A DNA stretch of 41,524 nt from Candidatus Krumholzibacteriia bacterium (GTDB taxonomy: Bacteria; Krumholzibacteriota; Krumholzibacteriia; LZORAL124-64-63). Made by a program: the position numbers and the translations under genes. Of this stretch, positions 1-8,509 are shown piece after piece. The stretch lies in the NCBI GenBank assembly GCA_024763215.1, contig JANTFX010000014.1:1-41524 (forward strand), read 5' to 3'. The notes under the pieces were generated by a model, which ran no database searches, was not told where the DNA came from, and saw nothing but the letters and a program-made list of their open reading frames with translations. Within the stretch, counting starts at the first letter, position 1. The number at the start of each line of letters is the position of its first letter.

Positions 1-405
1 GTTGAACGTCAGCAGCCCCACGCTGGGAGGGCAATCGATCAGGACGTAGTCATAGGGCATGGCGCTGCGGCGCAGCTTGACGCGCAGGCGGCGGTCCTTC
101 TCGGGGTCACGGGCCAGTTCCTGCTCCACGGCGCTCAGCTCGATGTCCGCGGGCACCAGGTGCAGGGTCGGCTCCACCTCCAGGAACACATCCTCCACCA
201 GGATATCGGAAGTCAGATAAAGATCGTAGGTGCTGAGGGAGAAATCCCTCTCCTGAATGCCGAACGCCAGGGTCGCGTGCCCCTGGGGATCGTTGTCGAT
301 GAGCAAAACCTTCTTTTGGCGCTGGGAAAGCGCAGCGGCGAGGTTGGTCGCGCAGGTTGTCTTGCCGCAGCCTCCTTTTTGGTTCACCAGGGCGATGACT
401 CTCAT
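1..405 (-). CDS. parA: ParA/Soj-family partitioning ATPase (N-terminal part, runs off the left edge)
   Basis: Only the first 135 codons are inside the window. The product opens with the deviant Walker A box KGGCGKTT (residues 10-17), whose first Lys is the ParA/MinD signature. It continues with LLIDNDPQGHAT (34-45) and a Walker B-like VLIDCPPSVG (121-130). ParA proteins bind ATP, dimerise on DNA and move ParB-bound origins. The ATG at 405 is chosen because AAAGGA lies 6 nt upstream and the protein then begins directly at the first beta strand, as in Soj. A near-consensus promoter sits at 516-543. A parB gene would be expected next, outside the window. I see no parS site in the visible sequence. 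A plasmid-type ParA is possible but the housekeeping neighbours favour a chromosomal copy. Confidence 0.9.
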   Translation of the reverse strand, partial: MRVIALVNQKGGCGKTTCATNLAAALSQRQKKVLLIDNDPQGHATLAFGIQERDFSLSTYDLYLTSDILVEDVFLEVEPTLHLVPADIELSAVEQELARDPEKDRRLRVKLRRSAMPYDYVLIDCPPSVGLLTFN

Positions 406-515
406 ATCGAATCCTTTCGATCATAGCATCCTAGCCCGACCGGCATCTCCTGGACCGGAACATCTATTTCGAAAGGTCGGCCCGCCCCGGGGGGACGGCC
501 AAGCCTGATGGCAGT

Positions 516-543
516 ATTCTAGAACCACCACCCCGGCTGTCAA
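516..543 (-). promoter_or_regulatory. Sigma70-type promoter for the parA transcript
   Basis: On the minus strand a perfect TTGACA (-35, at 538-543) is followed after 16 bp by TAGAAT (-10, at 516-521). Transcription would start near 509 and give a leader of about 100 nt before parA. The stretch just upstream (541-566) is AT-rich, unlike its surroundings. The motifs are seen directly; activity is inferred. Confidence 0.65.
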
Positions 544-575
544 TCATATATTTTAATGAAAACTTTAGTCCCGGG

Positions 576-1010
576 TCAACCGCCCGGGGACCACCAGAGC
601 GCCACCAGCAGGCCGCACGCGATGCCGCCGAGGACCTCCCCCCAGGTATGGCCCATCAGCTCCCGCAACCGGCCTCCCTGCAGGGTCTCCCACCCATGAA
701 CCCCGCCGTCGAGCATCTCGTTGAGCAACTGCGCCTGCTTGCCCATTTCCTGCCGCAGGCCCGTGGCCTCGAAGATCACGAAGAGGCTGAAGATCAGGAC
801 CAGGCTGAACAAAGGGGAATCCAGCCCCTCGCTGCGGGCGACCAGGAAGCTGAGGGTGGTCACCGTGGCGGCATGGCTCGAGGGCATGCCGCCATTGGTG
901 AAGAACAGCCCCGGCCGCCAGCGGCGGTGGAACAGGAGTTCCAGCAGGACCTTGGCTGCCTGGGCGACCAGGCCGCTGGCCAGGGCCAGCACGCCGGGGT
1001 TATGCCACAT
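576..1010 (-). CDS. Divergent PAP2-family membrane protein (DUF212/YuiD type)
   Basis: The 144-residue product is a small integral-membrane protein of the divergent PAP2 (acid phosphatase/vanadium haloperoxidase-related) family. The family marker GGMPSSHAA lies at about residues 40-48, and a second conserved block, GHTWGEVLGGIACG, lies near the C-terminus. Hydrophobic segments cover about 5-25, 65-82 and 120-138. PAP2 enzymes act on lipid phosphates such as undecaprenyl pyrophosphate; the substrate of the divergent group is not established. The ATG at 1010 has GGAGG 4 nt upstream. The gene starts 21 bases after the glutamine synthetase stop, so the two are probably cotranscribed. A short GC hairpin (570-588) overlaps the stop codon but has only a poor T-run, so it is not called as a terminator. 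Confidence 0.82.
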   Translation of the reverse strand: MWHNPGVLALASGLVAQAAKVLLELLFHRRWRPGLFFTNGGMPSSHAATVTTLSFLVARSEGLDSPLFSLVLIFSLFVIFEATGLRQEMGKQAQLLNEMLDGGVHGWETLQGGRLRELMGHTWGEVLGGIACGLLVALWWSPGG

Positions 1011-1031
1011 GGCGCCTCCGGGACCAGGGCA

Positions 1032-2417
1032 TCAATAGGCCCCCAGGTAGCGATCCAGTTCCCAGGACCCGACCTGGGCGCTGTACTCGCGCCACACCGC
1101 CCGCTTGGCGGCGATGAAATGGGTGAAGATATGATCCCCCAGGGCGGCGGCCATCACCTCGTCCCGCTCCAGTTCCTCCACGGCCTCCCACAGGTCCCGG
1201 GGCAGCTGGGTGATACCCATGTCGTCCTTCTCCCGCTCCGTCATGCCGAACACGTTGCGGTTGACCGGCGGCCCCGGATCCAGGCGCTTCTCCATGCCGT
1301 CCAGGCCCGCGGCCAGCATGACCGCGAAGGCCAGGTACGGATTGCAGGCCGGATCCGGCACCCTGACCTCGCACCTGGTGCCGGCGCGGCGGCGGGCCGG
1401 CACGCGGATCAGGGGGCTGCGGTTGTGGTCGGACCAGGCCACGTTGGTCGGCGCCTCGTAGCCGGGCACCAGCCTCTTGTAGGAGTTGACCAGGGGGTTG
1501 GTGATGGCCACGAAGGAGCGCGCGTGGCGCAGCAACCCGCCGATGTAATGCAGCATTTCCTCGCTGAGCTGGTTCTCCGCCTCGGCGTCGAAGAAGATGT
1601 TCCGCGGCTCGCCGTCCTCCATCCGCAGCAGGGACTGGTGGGTGTGCATGCCCGAGCCGTTGACCCCGGCCAGGGGCTTGGGCATGAAGGTCGCATGCAG
1701 ACCGTAGTCCAGGGCGACCTTCTTGACGACCATCCTGAAGGTCGTGACCCGATCGGCCGTCTCCAGGGCCTCGGCATACTTGAAATCGATCTCGTGCTGC
1801 CCCGGCGCCACCTCGTGATGGGCGGCCTCGATCTCGAAATCCATGGCCTCCAGGGCATCGACGATGTCCCGCCGGGCGTCCTCCCCCAGATCCACCGGGG
1901 AGAGGTCGAAATACCCGCCCGTATCGTGGGTCAAGGTCGTGGCCTTGCCCATCTGATCGGTGTGGAAGAGGAAGAACTCCAGCTCAGGGCCGCACACCGG
2001 CACCAGATCCAGCTTCGCGAAGCGGGCCAACAGCCGTTTGAGGGTCAGGCGCGGGCAACCGGCAAAGGGTGTCCGGTCGGCGTTGAACACATCGCAGATG
2101 AGCCGCGCCACCTTCTGCCCCCCCTCGCTGAAGGGGAAAACCGCGAAGGTCTTCAGGTCGGGCACCAGGAGCATGTCCGATTCCTCGATGCGGGCGAAAC
2201 CCTCGATGGAGGATCCGTCGAACATGATCTCGCCCCGCAGGGCCTTGGCGAACTGGCTGGCCGGAACCTCGACGTTCTTGTTGTGGCCGAGGATGTCGGT
2301 GAAGATCAACCGCAGGAAGCGGACACCCTCGTCCTGCATCCGTTCCAGCAGTGCTTTCTGCTCCGGGACCGGGGCGATCACACCGTCCGGGAACGGCCGT
2401 TTGAAGTCTTGTGGCAT
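1032..2417 (-). CDS. glnA: Type I glutamine synthetase (GSI-alpha-like)
   Basis: Glutamine synthetase joins ammonia to glutamate using ATP. The 461-residue product shows the GSI landmarks in order: FDGSSIEGF early, a CGPELEFFLF metal-binding strand, GQHEIDFKY, a substrate-loop region VNGSGMHTHQSL, NSYKRLVPGYEAP and EVRVPDPACNPYLAF. It lacks the roughly 25-residue insertion and the adenylylation tyrosine of GSI-beta enzymes: the equivalent C-terminal segment reads NVFGM instead of NLYDL. Regulation by GlnE is therefore unlikely. The ATG at 2417 is chosen because AGGAAGGA is about 6 nt upstream; an ATG six bases earlier would touch that sequence. The last residues, ELDRYLGAY, are typical. A candidate promoter lies at 2540-2569. 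The PAP2 gene follows closely. Confidence 0.94.
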   Translation of the reverse strand: MPQDFKRPFPDGVIAPVPEQKALLERMQDEGVRFLRLIFTDILGHNKNVEVPASQFAKALRGEIMFDGSSIEGFARIEESDMLLVPDLKTFAVFPFSEGGQKVARLICDVFNADRTPFAGCPRLTLKRLLARFAKLDLVPVCGPELEFFLFHTDQMGKATTLTHDTGGYFDLSPVDLGEDARRDIVDALEAMDFEIEAAHHEVAPGQHEIDFKYAEALETADRVTTFRMVVKKVALDYGLHATFMPKPLAGVNGSGMHTHQSLLRMEDGEPRNIFFDAEAENQLSEEMLHYIGGLLRHARSFVAITNPLVNSYKRLVPGYEAPTNVAWSDHNRSPLIRVPARRRAGTRCEVRVPDPACNPYLAFAVMLAAGLDGMEKRLDPGPPVNRNVFGMTEREKDDMGITQLPRDLWEAVEELERDEVMAAALGDHIFTHFIAAKRAVWREYSAQVGSWELDRYLGAY

Positions 2418-2539
2418 GCCCATTCCTTCCTTGTGGCTGATGTCGGCATCGGGTCTGGCAGGGATCGACTGCAGGCAAAATACCAGAAAATCGACCACTG
2501 GCAAACCGCGCGCTTGAGAATCCCGGGGACTTTTGCCAT

Positions 2540-2569
2540 CTTATAGCACTGTTTTCCATACCGGGCCAA
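2540..2569 (-). promoter_or_regulatory. Candidate promoter for glnA
   Basis: On the minus strand TTGGCC (2564-2569) is separated by 18 bp from TATAAG (2540-2545), which is preceded by TGC and so resembles an extended -10. The start would lie near 2533, leaving a leader of about 115 nt before glnA. The region is shared with the divergent ppiD gene. For that gene TTGCCA at 2533-2538 is the only -35-like motif I see, and its -10 is poor. Confidence 0.4.
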
Positions 2570-2635
2570 CCCGACCGTCAGGGCGGGCGGGGGCCCGACC
2601 TGCAAACCCTGTATTCCTGCAAGGGGAAGTCCAAG

Positions 2636-4453
2636 ATGTTCAAGTTTTTGCGCTCCCAGGCCAAGGTCTTCTACTGGGTGATCGCCGGTTCCTTCGTCCT
2701 GTTCCTGGGCCTCGGCGGTCTGACCAGCAGGGGCTGCCACGCCCCCGGCACCCAGAAGTACGAGCCTGGCGTCATCGGCAAGGTCAACGGCACCAAGATC
2801 CTGGCCGCCGATTATGATGACGCCGTTCGGCAACAGGTGGCCTACCTGCGCCGGCAGAACCCCGACCGCGACCTGACCGCCGACCAGTACGCCATGGCCC
2901 GCCAGAGGGCCTGGGACGCCCTGGTCCAGAACGCCCTGGTCGAACAGGCCATCCGCAAGCACAAGATCAAGGTCTCGGATCAGGAAGTCCTGGATGTGCT
3001 CCAGCACAACCCTCCCCAGGAACTGCTGGCCAATTTCCGCGACAAGGACGGCAAGGTGAACATGGACCAGTACTATGCCGCCCTGCAGAACCCCGCCAAC
3101 GACTGGACCCAGACCGAGGAATACATCCGGCACAACGTCATCCCGCGCCAGAAGCTGAACGACCTGGTCACCGCCGATGTCACCGTGGGCGAGGAAGAGG
3201 TCCGGCAGGAATACATCCGCCAGACCGGCCGCGCCGTCGCCGAGTTCATGGGAGTCTCCTTCCAGGACCTGGACGTCCCCACGCCGGGCGAGGAGGAGAT
3301 CAAGGCGTACTACGACGCCCACCTGGACGATTATCAGGGAGAGGAAAAAGCCACCTGCAGCTTCGTGCGCTTTCCCAAGACCCCGGGTGAAGCCGATTAC
3401 GAGGATGTCCGCAGCTACATCCTCGAGATCCGCGACGAGATCAATTCCGGCAAGAAGTCCTTCGCCGAGGCCGCCAAGGAGTACAGCGAGGACTCCACCG
3501 CCGATAACGGCGGCGATCTGGGAACCTTCGACCGCAAGCGCATGGTCGCCCCCTTCACGGAGGCCGCCTTCAGCCTGCCGGTGGGGGTCATCAGCGACCC
3601 GGTCAAGACCCGTTTCGGATACCACCTGATCGAGGTCCTGGACCAGGAGAAGGATCCGGACACCGGTGAAGTGGCCAGGGTTCACGCCCGCCACATCCTG
3701 CTGAAGGTCACCCCCGGTCCCGCCACCCTGGACGAGATCAACGCCATGGCCTCCGATTTCGCCGATTCGGCCACGGCCGCCGATTTCGTGACCCGCGCCG
3801 AGGCCGATTCCCTGGACGTCGCCACCCCCGAGCCCTTCCTCAGCGGCCGCGACATTCCCGGCCTGCCCCTGTCCCTGGAAGGTAACTACTGGGTCTTCGC
3901 GGCCAAGCCGGGGGACATAAGCCCCATCTTCGAGAACAAGGATTGCTATTATGTGATCCTGGCGGGCCAGAAGATCCCCGCCGGCCCGGAGCCCCTGGAC
4001 AAGGTGCGGGGCAGGGTCATGGCCGACCTCAACACCGCCAAGAAGACCGACATGGCCCGCGAGAAGCTCAACCCCGCGGTCGGCGAGGTTCAGATGGGGT
4101 CGTCCATGGCCGAGGTGGCCACCAAGTACGGCCTCATCCACGCGGTCACCGACACCTTCACCGTCAACGCCAACATCCCCCAGGTCGGCTACGGCACCGA
4201 CTTCAACAAGCAGGTCATCAACGGCGAGGTGGGCAAGCTGATACCCGAGATCCAGACCCAGCGCGGCCTGTTCGCGGCCGTCCCCCTGTGGATCCAGCCG
4301 TTCGACGACAACGACTATCAGCAACGCAGGGACGGCATCATGGCCTTCCTGCTCAACCAGGCCCAGGGCAAGGCCGTCCAGCAGTGGCTCGACGACCAGA
4401 AGGCCGCGGCCAAGATCCTGGATTTCCGGTTCGTGAACCGCACACGTTCCTGA
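2636..4453 (+). CDS. ppiD: Membrane-anchored parvulin-type peptidyl-prolyl isomerase/chaperone (PpiD/SurA family)
   Basis: The 605-residue protein has one N-terminal transmembrane anchor (about residues 12-30) and a large periplasmic part. This begins with a SurA_N-type chaperone domain (about 45-190), where VIGKVNGTKILAADYDDAV is followed by a helical region. A parvulin domain follows (about 240-340): GKKSFAEAAKEYSED, then GGDLGTF, then FGYHLIEV. A second, degenerate rotamase-like unit begins at VHARHILLK (about 350). Length and order match PpiD (about 620 residues), which assists outer-membrane protein folding at the inner-membrane exit. The ATG at 2636 is preceded by AAGGGG. The gene stands alone, divergent from glnA, and ends at a strong terminator. 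SurA itself is less likely because of the membrane anchor. Confidence 0.87.
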   Translation: MFKFLRSQAKVFYWVIAGSFVLFLGLGGLTSRGCHAPGTQKYEPGVIGKVNGTKILAADYDDAVRQQVAYLRRQNPDRDLTADQYAMARQRAWDALVQNALVEQAIRKHKIKVSDQEVLDVLQHNPPQELLANFRDKDGKVNMDQYYAALQNPANDWTQTEEYIRHNVIPRQKLNDLVTADVTVGEEEVRQEYIRQTGRAVAEFMGVSFQDLDVPTPGEEEIKAYYDAHLDDYQGEEKATCSFVRFPKTPGEADYEDVRSYILEIRDEINSGKKSFAEAAKEYSEDSTADNGGDLGTFDRKRMVAPFTEAAFSLPVGVISDPVKTRFGYHLIEVLDQEKDPDTGEVARVHARHILLKVTPGPATLDEINAMASDFADSATAADFVTRAEADSLDVATPEPFLSGRDIPGLPLSLEGNYWVFAAKPGDISPIFENKDCYYVILAGQKIPAGPEPLDKVRGRVMADLNTAKKTDMAREKLNPAVGEVQMGSSMAEVATKYGLIHAVTDTFTVNANIPQVGYGTDFNKQVINGEVGKLIPEIQTQRGLFAAVPLWIQPFDDNDYQQRRDGIMAFLLNQAQGKAVQQWLDDQKAAAKILDFRFVNRTRS

Positions 4454-4471
4454 ACGGCTTTCCAGGTTAGC

Positions 4472-4505
4472 AAGAAGTCCCGGACCCAGGTCCGGGACTT
4501 CTTTT
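4472..4505 (+). terminator. Rho-independent terminator of the ppiD transcript
   Basis: A perfect 14-bp stem (4473-4486 with 4489-4502, 2-nt spacer) with the core GTCCCGGACC is followed by TTTT on the plus strand. It lies 19 nt after the ppiD stop. Because the stem also begins with A residues it may act weakly on the converging minus-strand operon. Confidence 0.92.
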
Positions 4506-4541
4506 CATTCAGCGGGGCAGGGCCACGAAGCCCGGGGCCGG

Positions 4542-4973
4542 TCAGGCGTCGGAAAAGGGATTGCGCGGCTTCTTCCTGCGCAAATCACCCAGGCCCTTCT
4601 CCATATCCTCGAGCCGCTTGCGCTTCCGCTCCTCCATCTCCCCCGACGAGAAGAGGCGGGACATCTTGCGCACCTCCTCCTCCTTGCGCGCATCGAAGGC
4701 CTTCAGATCCTCGCTGATGGCCGGTCCGTCTCCTGCGGGCAGATCCTGCAGCAGCCGGGTATCACCCAGTTCGAGATGATCCTCGAAGGCGCTTTCGACC
4801 AACAGCAGGGCGCCCAGCTCGACCAGCCCGGCCACCTGCAACCTCACCGCCGCGGCGCTCAGCTGCAGCAGGTCGGCCAGTTCCTCGGGCGTGGGGGGCT
4901 TGCCGTGCAGATGGGCCAGCACCCTGATGCCCGCCGCAAGCAGTTCAGCATCGTTGCGTGTTACGGTCACCAT
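4542..4973 (-). CDS. Unknown small protein, winged-helix-like N-terminus with charged C-terminal tail
   Basis: I do not recognise a named family. The 143-residue product has a predicted helix-turn-helix/winged-helix region at about residues 8-65 (KPPTPEELADLLQLSAAAV then a strand-like GALLLVESAF). A highly charged, probably coiled-coil stretch follows (about 85-130), and the tail is basic (RRKKPRNPF). This looks like a protein that touches nucleic acid or a partner protein, but that is inference. The ATG at 4973 is chosen because GGAGG lies 5 nt upstream; an in-frame GTG at 4991 is less likely. It starts 19 bases after the mrfB stop and is the last gene of the long minus-strand operon, so a link to the MrfAB repair proteins is plausible. 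Confidence 0.72.
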   Translation of the reverse strand: MVTVTRNDAELLAAGIRVLAHLHGKPPTPEELADLLQLSAAAVRLQVAGLVELGALLLVESAFEDHLELGDTRLLQDLPAGDGPAISEDLKAFDARKEEEVRKMSRLFSSGEMEERKRKRLEDMEKGLGDLRRKKPRNPFSDA

Positions 4974-4992
4974 GACAACCTCCGCCGGCACC

Positions 4993-6201
4993 TCAGCCCG
5001 GCCGGGAACCCAGTTTCCCGGTCAAACGTTGGATGCGCCTTTCCTGCCGGCATGAGACCGCATGCAGCAGGGCCTTGTCAAGATCTCCCAGCCTGTGTTC
5101 GTACAGGATGGCCGCCTCGTGGTGCAACCAGGGGACGTGGCCGCCGGCTGCCAGGCCTGCCGCGATGATCCTCTCCAGCAGAGGCCAGCGGCGGTGCCGT
5201 TTGGCCATGCGGACCGCATCCAGCCAAAATCCGCCGCGGTCGACAGCTGACGGCGCTTGCGCGCAAGGCACCCGATCCAGCAGGTCCAGGGTCCGGGCCA
5301 GCCACCAGGCCACGCGGTCCGGCCGCCCCCGCCCGTCGCTGATGCGGGCCAGGGACCACGCCTGGGACCAGGAAAGTGGCATGTCGCAGGCCGAGGCCGG
5401 CAGCGTGCCGTCGGCAACGGCCAGCCACGCCAGCAGGGCATTCCAGATCCCGGCCATGCCCCGCATATCCCGGCGGTTGTGCCTGAGCACGGCCGCCAGC
5501 CGTCCGTCATCCTCACCTTGCAGGAAGGCGAACCAGACCCCGGGGATATCGCGCCCCTCGATGTCCCCGGGGCCCCGCTGCTGACCGCAGATCAGGGTCT
5601 CGAGGGTCTGCTGCCGGCAATCCGGCAGGCTCCGGCTCCAGAAACGCCTGGCCGGAACCACCAGATCAAGGCTCGCCAGCTGGTCAAGGAATACGCGCCG
5701 GCGGTTGACCAGGGCGCGGGTCCGTAGCAGGGGCAGATCGAAGCAGCCGCCGTTATAGGTCACCACGGCACGCTTGCCGGCGGCGGCGCGGAGGATCAGA
5801 TCCAGAAGCCGGTCCTCGCAGTCCGGATCGGTCAGCAGCAGTTGCTGGACAACGAAGTCGTCGCCTTCCCACCAGCCCAGCCCCGCCAGGAAGGCCAGGG
5901 TGCCCGTCCCCCCGGCCAGACCCGTGGTCTCCAGGTCCAGGAAGAGCAGATCCTGCCGGCGGAGGTCGGCGGCCGGGGCCGTGGTGAACAGACCCTCCAG
6001 GTCCCGCCCCGTGAAGGAGGCCGCCGGCAGGGCGCAGGCCCAGCGGCCTGACAACACCCCCGGCTCACCACCGGGGAAGGCGGGTTCCAGGCCCAGATCC
6101 AGAACAGCGGGCCGCGGCCGCACCGGCTCCACCGCAGGCCGGGCGGGGCGGCGTTTCCCCGCCAGACGATCCAGCCGCGCCAATCGCTCCCGCAGATCCA
6201 T
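4993..6201 (-). CDS. mrfB: MrfB/YprB-type RNase H-fold exonuclease
   Basis: The 402-residue protein matches the YprB/MrfB family: a DEDD-type 3'-5' exonuclease core plus a helical C-terminus. Candidate catalytic acids are visible: D89 and E91 in FLDLETTGLAGG, D155 in YNGGCFDLPLL, and D245 in HNRRDMRGMAGI. The C-terminal 100 residues are helical with a TPR-like feel (LGDLDKALLHAVSCRQ), as in Bacillus YprB. In B. subtilis MrfA and MrfB act together in a UvrABC-independent repair route for mitomycin C lesions. Here mrfB starts 1 nt after the mrfA stop (TGA-A-ATG), so the two are surely coupled. Its length is close to that of the Bacillus protein. The function is transferred from the family and from the gene pairing. 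Confidence 0.85.
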   Translation of the reverse strand: MDLRERLARLDRLAGKRRPARPAVEPVRPRPAVLDLGLEPAFPGGEPGVLSGRWACALPAASFTGRDLEGLFTTAPAADLRRQDLLFLDLETTGLAGGTGTLAFLAGLGWWEGDDFVVQQLLLTDPDCEDRLLDLILRAAAGKRAVVTYNGGCFDLPLLRTRALVNRRRVFLDQLASLDLVVPARRFWSRSLPDCRQQTLETLICGQQRGPGDIEGRDIPGVWFAFLQGEDDGRLAAVLRHNRRDMRGMAGIWNALLAWLAVADGTLPASACDMPLSWSQAWSLARISDGRGRPDRVAWWLARTLDLLDRVPCAQAPSAVDRGGFWLDAVRMAKRHRRWPLLERIIAAGLAAGGHVPWLHHEAAILYEHRLGDLDKALLHAVSCRQERRIQRLTGKLGSRPG

Positions 6202-6202
6202 T

Positions 6203-8473
6203 TCAGGCTCCCGAGCTTCCCGCGAGCAGCCAGGCGGCCCCGCGAGCCGCTCCGGGACCTGTCTCCACGGCGGCCCCCACGCAGGAAGGGCACCCGGTCT
6301 TGCAGGGGCACTGCGTCAGGTGCCTGCGGGCCGCCGTGCGCACATCCTCGAACTGGTCGAAGATGCGGCGGGCGTACCCGACTCCGCCCGGAAAGGCGTC
6401 GTAGATGTAGAGGGTCGGCTGCCCGGTGAAAGGTGACTTCACCATGGGCATGGCGCGCAGATCCGAAGCGTCGGCCATGACGAAGACCGGCGCCACCTTC
6501 CCCAGCAGATGCGCCAGGCCCTTGAGGGCTTCGCCCAGATCCAGCCCCTCGGCGGCCATGGCCGGGCCGGCCTCCGCAGGCAGCTCCCACCAGAAGCTGG
6601 TGGTGTGCATCTCCATCTCGGGCAGGTGGACCCTGCCCGCCCCCACGTTCTCATGGGTCCCCAGCTTGATCTTCTTGAAGACCGTGACCTTGGCCACCAG
6701 GCCGATCTCCCCCACGGCCAGCTTGCCATCGGCCAGGGGCTTTTCGACCTCCGCGGTCAGGGTCTTCAGCTCGCTCTTGCGCTGGGCGTCGGTGTAGTAG
6801 TCGACCGTCACCGGTTTCACGTGGGCCTCACGCCGGTCCCAGTCCAGATGGTCGACATGGAACTGCCGCGCCCCGTGCAGGTAGATGGCGTCGTCGTGCA
6901 GCATCTCCTGGGCGCTGAACAGGTCCATCTCCCCGATCACACGCCCCCCCGCGGCGTCATCGTCGATGATCACCACGTTGTCCGGTGCGGCGCTGCGCAG
7001 ACTGACGTCCTCGGCGGGGTAGGTGTCGGCCATCCAGTGGTAACGATCCCGGCCGCGGTGCAGGACCCGTTCGTCGACCAGGTAGTCCAGCACCTCGGTC
7101 ACCTGCCGCCCGCCGTACTCCTCGTCCCGGACGAAGGGCAGCTCGAACGCCGCGCATTTCAGGTGGCTCATGAGGATGATCAGGTTGTCGGGGTCCACGG
7201 TGGCGTGCTCGGGGCTGCGCCCGAAAAAATAGTCGGGGTTGTTGATGATGTACTGGTCCAGGGGGCTGCTCGAGGCGATGAGCACCACGGCGCTGGTATC
7301 CTGCCGCCTCCCCGCCCGGCCGGCCTGCTGCCAGGTGCCGGCCACGGTGCCCGCGTAGCCCGCCATGACGCACACGTCGAGCCGCCCGATGTCGATGCCC
7401 AGTTCCAGGGCGTTGGTCGAGACCACGGCGTGGATGCTCCCGTCGCGCAGTCCGGACTCGATGGCCCGCCGCTCGCCCGGCAGGTAACCGCCGCGGTAGC
7501 CCCGCACCTGCCCGCTCTTGATGCCCACCTTGCGCCCCGCCCGCTGCAGGTAGGTCAGCAGCAGCTCGACCCTGACCCGGCTGCGGGCGAACACGATCAG
7601 CTGGGAACCGCTGGCCAGGAAACGCTCGGCGATGCCGCGGGCGGTCTTGACCACCGAGGCGCGGATCCCCAGCTCGCTGTTGACCACCGGGGGGTTGTAG
7701 AAGATGAAGTGCTTGCTGGCCGCAGGAGCGCCGTTGCCGGCGACGGGCACCATGCTCTTGCCCGTCAGCTTTTCCGCCAGTTCCAAGGGGTTGGCGATGG
7801 TGGCCGAGCAGCAGATGAACACGGGGTCGGACCCGTAGAACCGCGCGATGCGCCGCAGCCGGCGCAGGACGTTGGCGACATGGCTGCCGAACACCCCGCG
7901 GTACTGGTGCACCTCGTCCACCACCACGTAGCGCAGGTTCTCGAAAAGCTTCACCCACAGGGTGTGGTGGGGCAGGATTCCCTGGTGCAGCATGTCCGGG
8001 TTGGTCACCACGATGTGGCCGCTGCTGCGGATCGCCTTGCGGGCGGTGCCCGGGGTGTCCCCGTCGAAGGTGTAGGTCTTGATGTCGGCGCCCAGGTCAC
8101 CGACCAGGCCGTGCACCTCGTGCATCTGGTCCTGGCTCAGGGCCTTGGTGGGGAACAGGTACAGGGCGCGTGCGCGAGGCTCTGCGAGCATCGTCCCCAG
8201 CACCGGCAGGTTGTAGCAGAGGGTCTTGCCGCTGGCGGTGGAGGTGGAGATGACGACCGAACGCCCGTCGGCCACGAGCCGCACCGCTTCAGCCTGGTGG
8301 CTGTAAAGCCGTTCGATCCCGCGCGCCTTGAGGACCTCGACCAGGCGCGGCGCCACCGAATCCGGGAAATCCGCATGGACGGCCTGCCGCGGCGGGATGA
8401 CCTCCCATCTCGTCACGTTCCTCATGAACCGGGGATCGCCGTGAAGCTGGTCCAGCAGTTGGGCTAGGTTCAC
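6203..8473 (-). CDS. mrfA: MrfA/YprA-type DEAD/H-box helicase with DUF1998 and C-terminal zinc cluster
   Basis: The 756-residue product is a superfamily 2 helicase. Motifs in order are: a Q-motif-like YSHQ (57-60), Walker A TSTASGKT (77-84), TNPDML (157-162), DEVH (186-189), SAT (223-225), the motif V region ALELGIDIG (about 365-373) and QQAGRAGR (382-389). A C-terminal DUF1998-like domain ends with four cysteines, C722, C724, C728 and C731 (CPCKTGCPSC), the metal-binding set of MrfA. MrfA is a 3'-5' DNA helicase that works with MrfB in mitomycin-type damage repair. The GTG at 8473 has AAGGAGG 5 nt upstream. It follows tatA by 36 bases. The N-terminus is compact, with no fused extra domain. 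Confidence 0.9.
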   Translation of the reverse strand: MNLAQLLDQLHGDPRFMRNVTRWEVIPPRQAVHADFPDSVAPRLVEVLKARGIERLYSHQAEAVRLVADGRSVVISTSTASGKTLCYNLPVLGTMLAEPRARALYLFPTKALSQDQMHEVHGLVGDLGADIKTYTFDGDTPGTARKAIRSSGHIVVTNPDMLHQGILPHHTLWVKLFENLRYVVVDEVHQYRGVFGSHVANVLRRLRRIARFYGSDPVFICCSATIANPLELAEKLTGKSMVPVAGNGAPAASKHFIFYNPPVVNSELGIRASVVKTARGIAERFLASGSQLIVFARSRVRVELLLTYLQRAGRKVGIKSGQVRGYRGGYLPGERRAIESGLRDGSIHAVVSTNALELGIDIGRLDVCVMAGYAGTVAGTWQQAGRAGRRQDTSAVVLIASSSPLDQYIINNPDYFFGRSPEHATVDPDNLIILMSHLKCAAFELPFVRDEEYGGRQVTEVLDYLVDERVLHRGRDRYHWMADTYPAEDVSLRSAAPDNVVIIDDDAAGGRVIGEMDLFSAQEMLHDDAIYLHGARQFHVDHLDWDRREAHVKPVTVDYYTDAQRKSELKTLTAEVEKPLADGKLAVGEIGLVAKVTVFKKIKLGTHENVGAGRVHLPEMEMHTTSFWWELPAEAGPAMAAEGLDLGEALKGLAHLLGKVAPVFVMADASDLRAMPMVKSPFTGQPTLYIYDAFPGGVGYARRIFDQFEDVRTAARRHLTQCPCKTGCPSCVGAAVETGPGAARGAAWLLAGSSGA

Positions 8474-8509
8474 CGCATCCTCCTTGTCACGGCGCGCGGA
8501 GCCGCCCCG

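Noticed and set aside
406-575. parS-like site near parA
   Set aside because: No sequence close to the 16-bp parS palindrome was found; only short TTCGAA-type dyads occur.
570-588. GC hairpin overlapping the stop of the PAP2 gene
   Set aside because: CCCGGG arms are only 6 bp and the following sequence is not a T-run, so it does not meet the standard for a terminator.
648-2546. Long open frame on the plus strand opposite the PAP2 and glutamine synthetase genes
   Set aside because: It is the codon-position shadow of GC-rich genes on the other strand; the translation is low-complexity His/Gln/Gly/Pro-rich and has no domain.
2378-4324. Long minus-strand open frame opposite ppiD
   Set aside because: Antisense shadow; the real gene has family motifs, a ribosome site and a terminator on the plus strand.
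6509-8467. Plus-strand open frame of about 650 codons opposite the MrfA helicase
   Set aside because: Antisense shadow with compositionally biased translation and no motifs.
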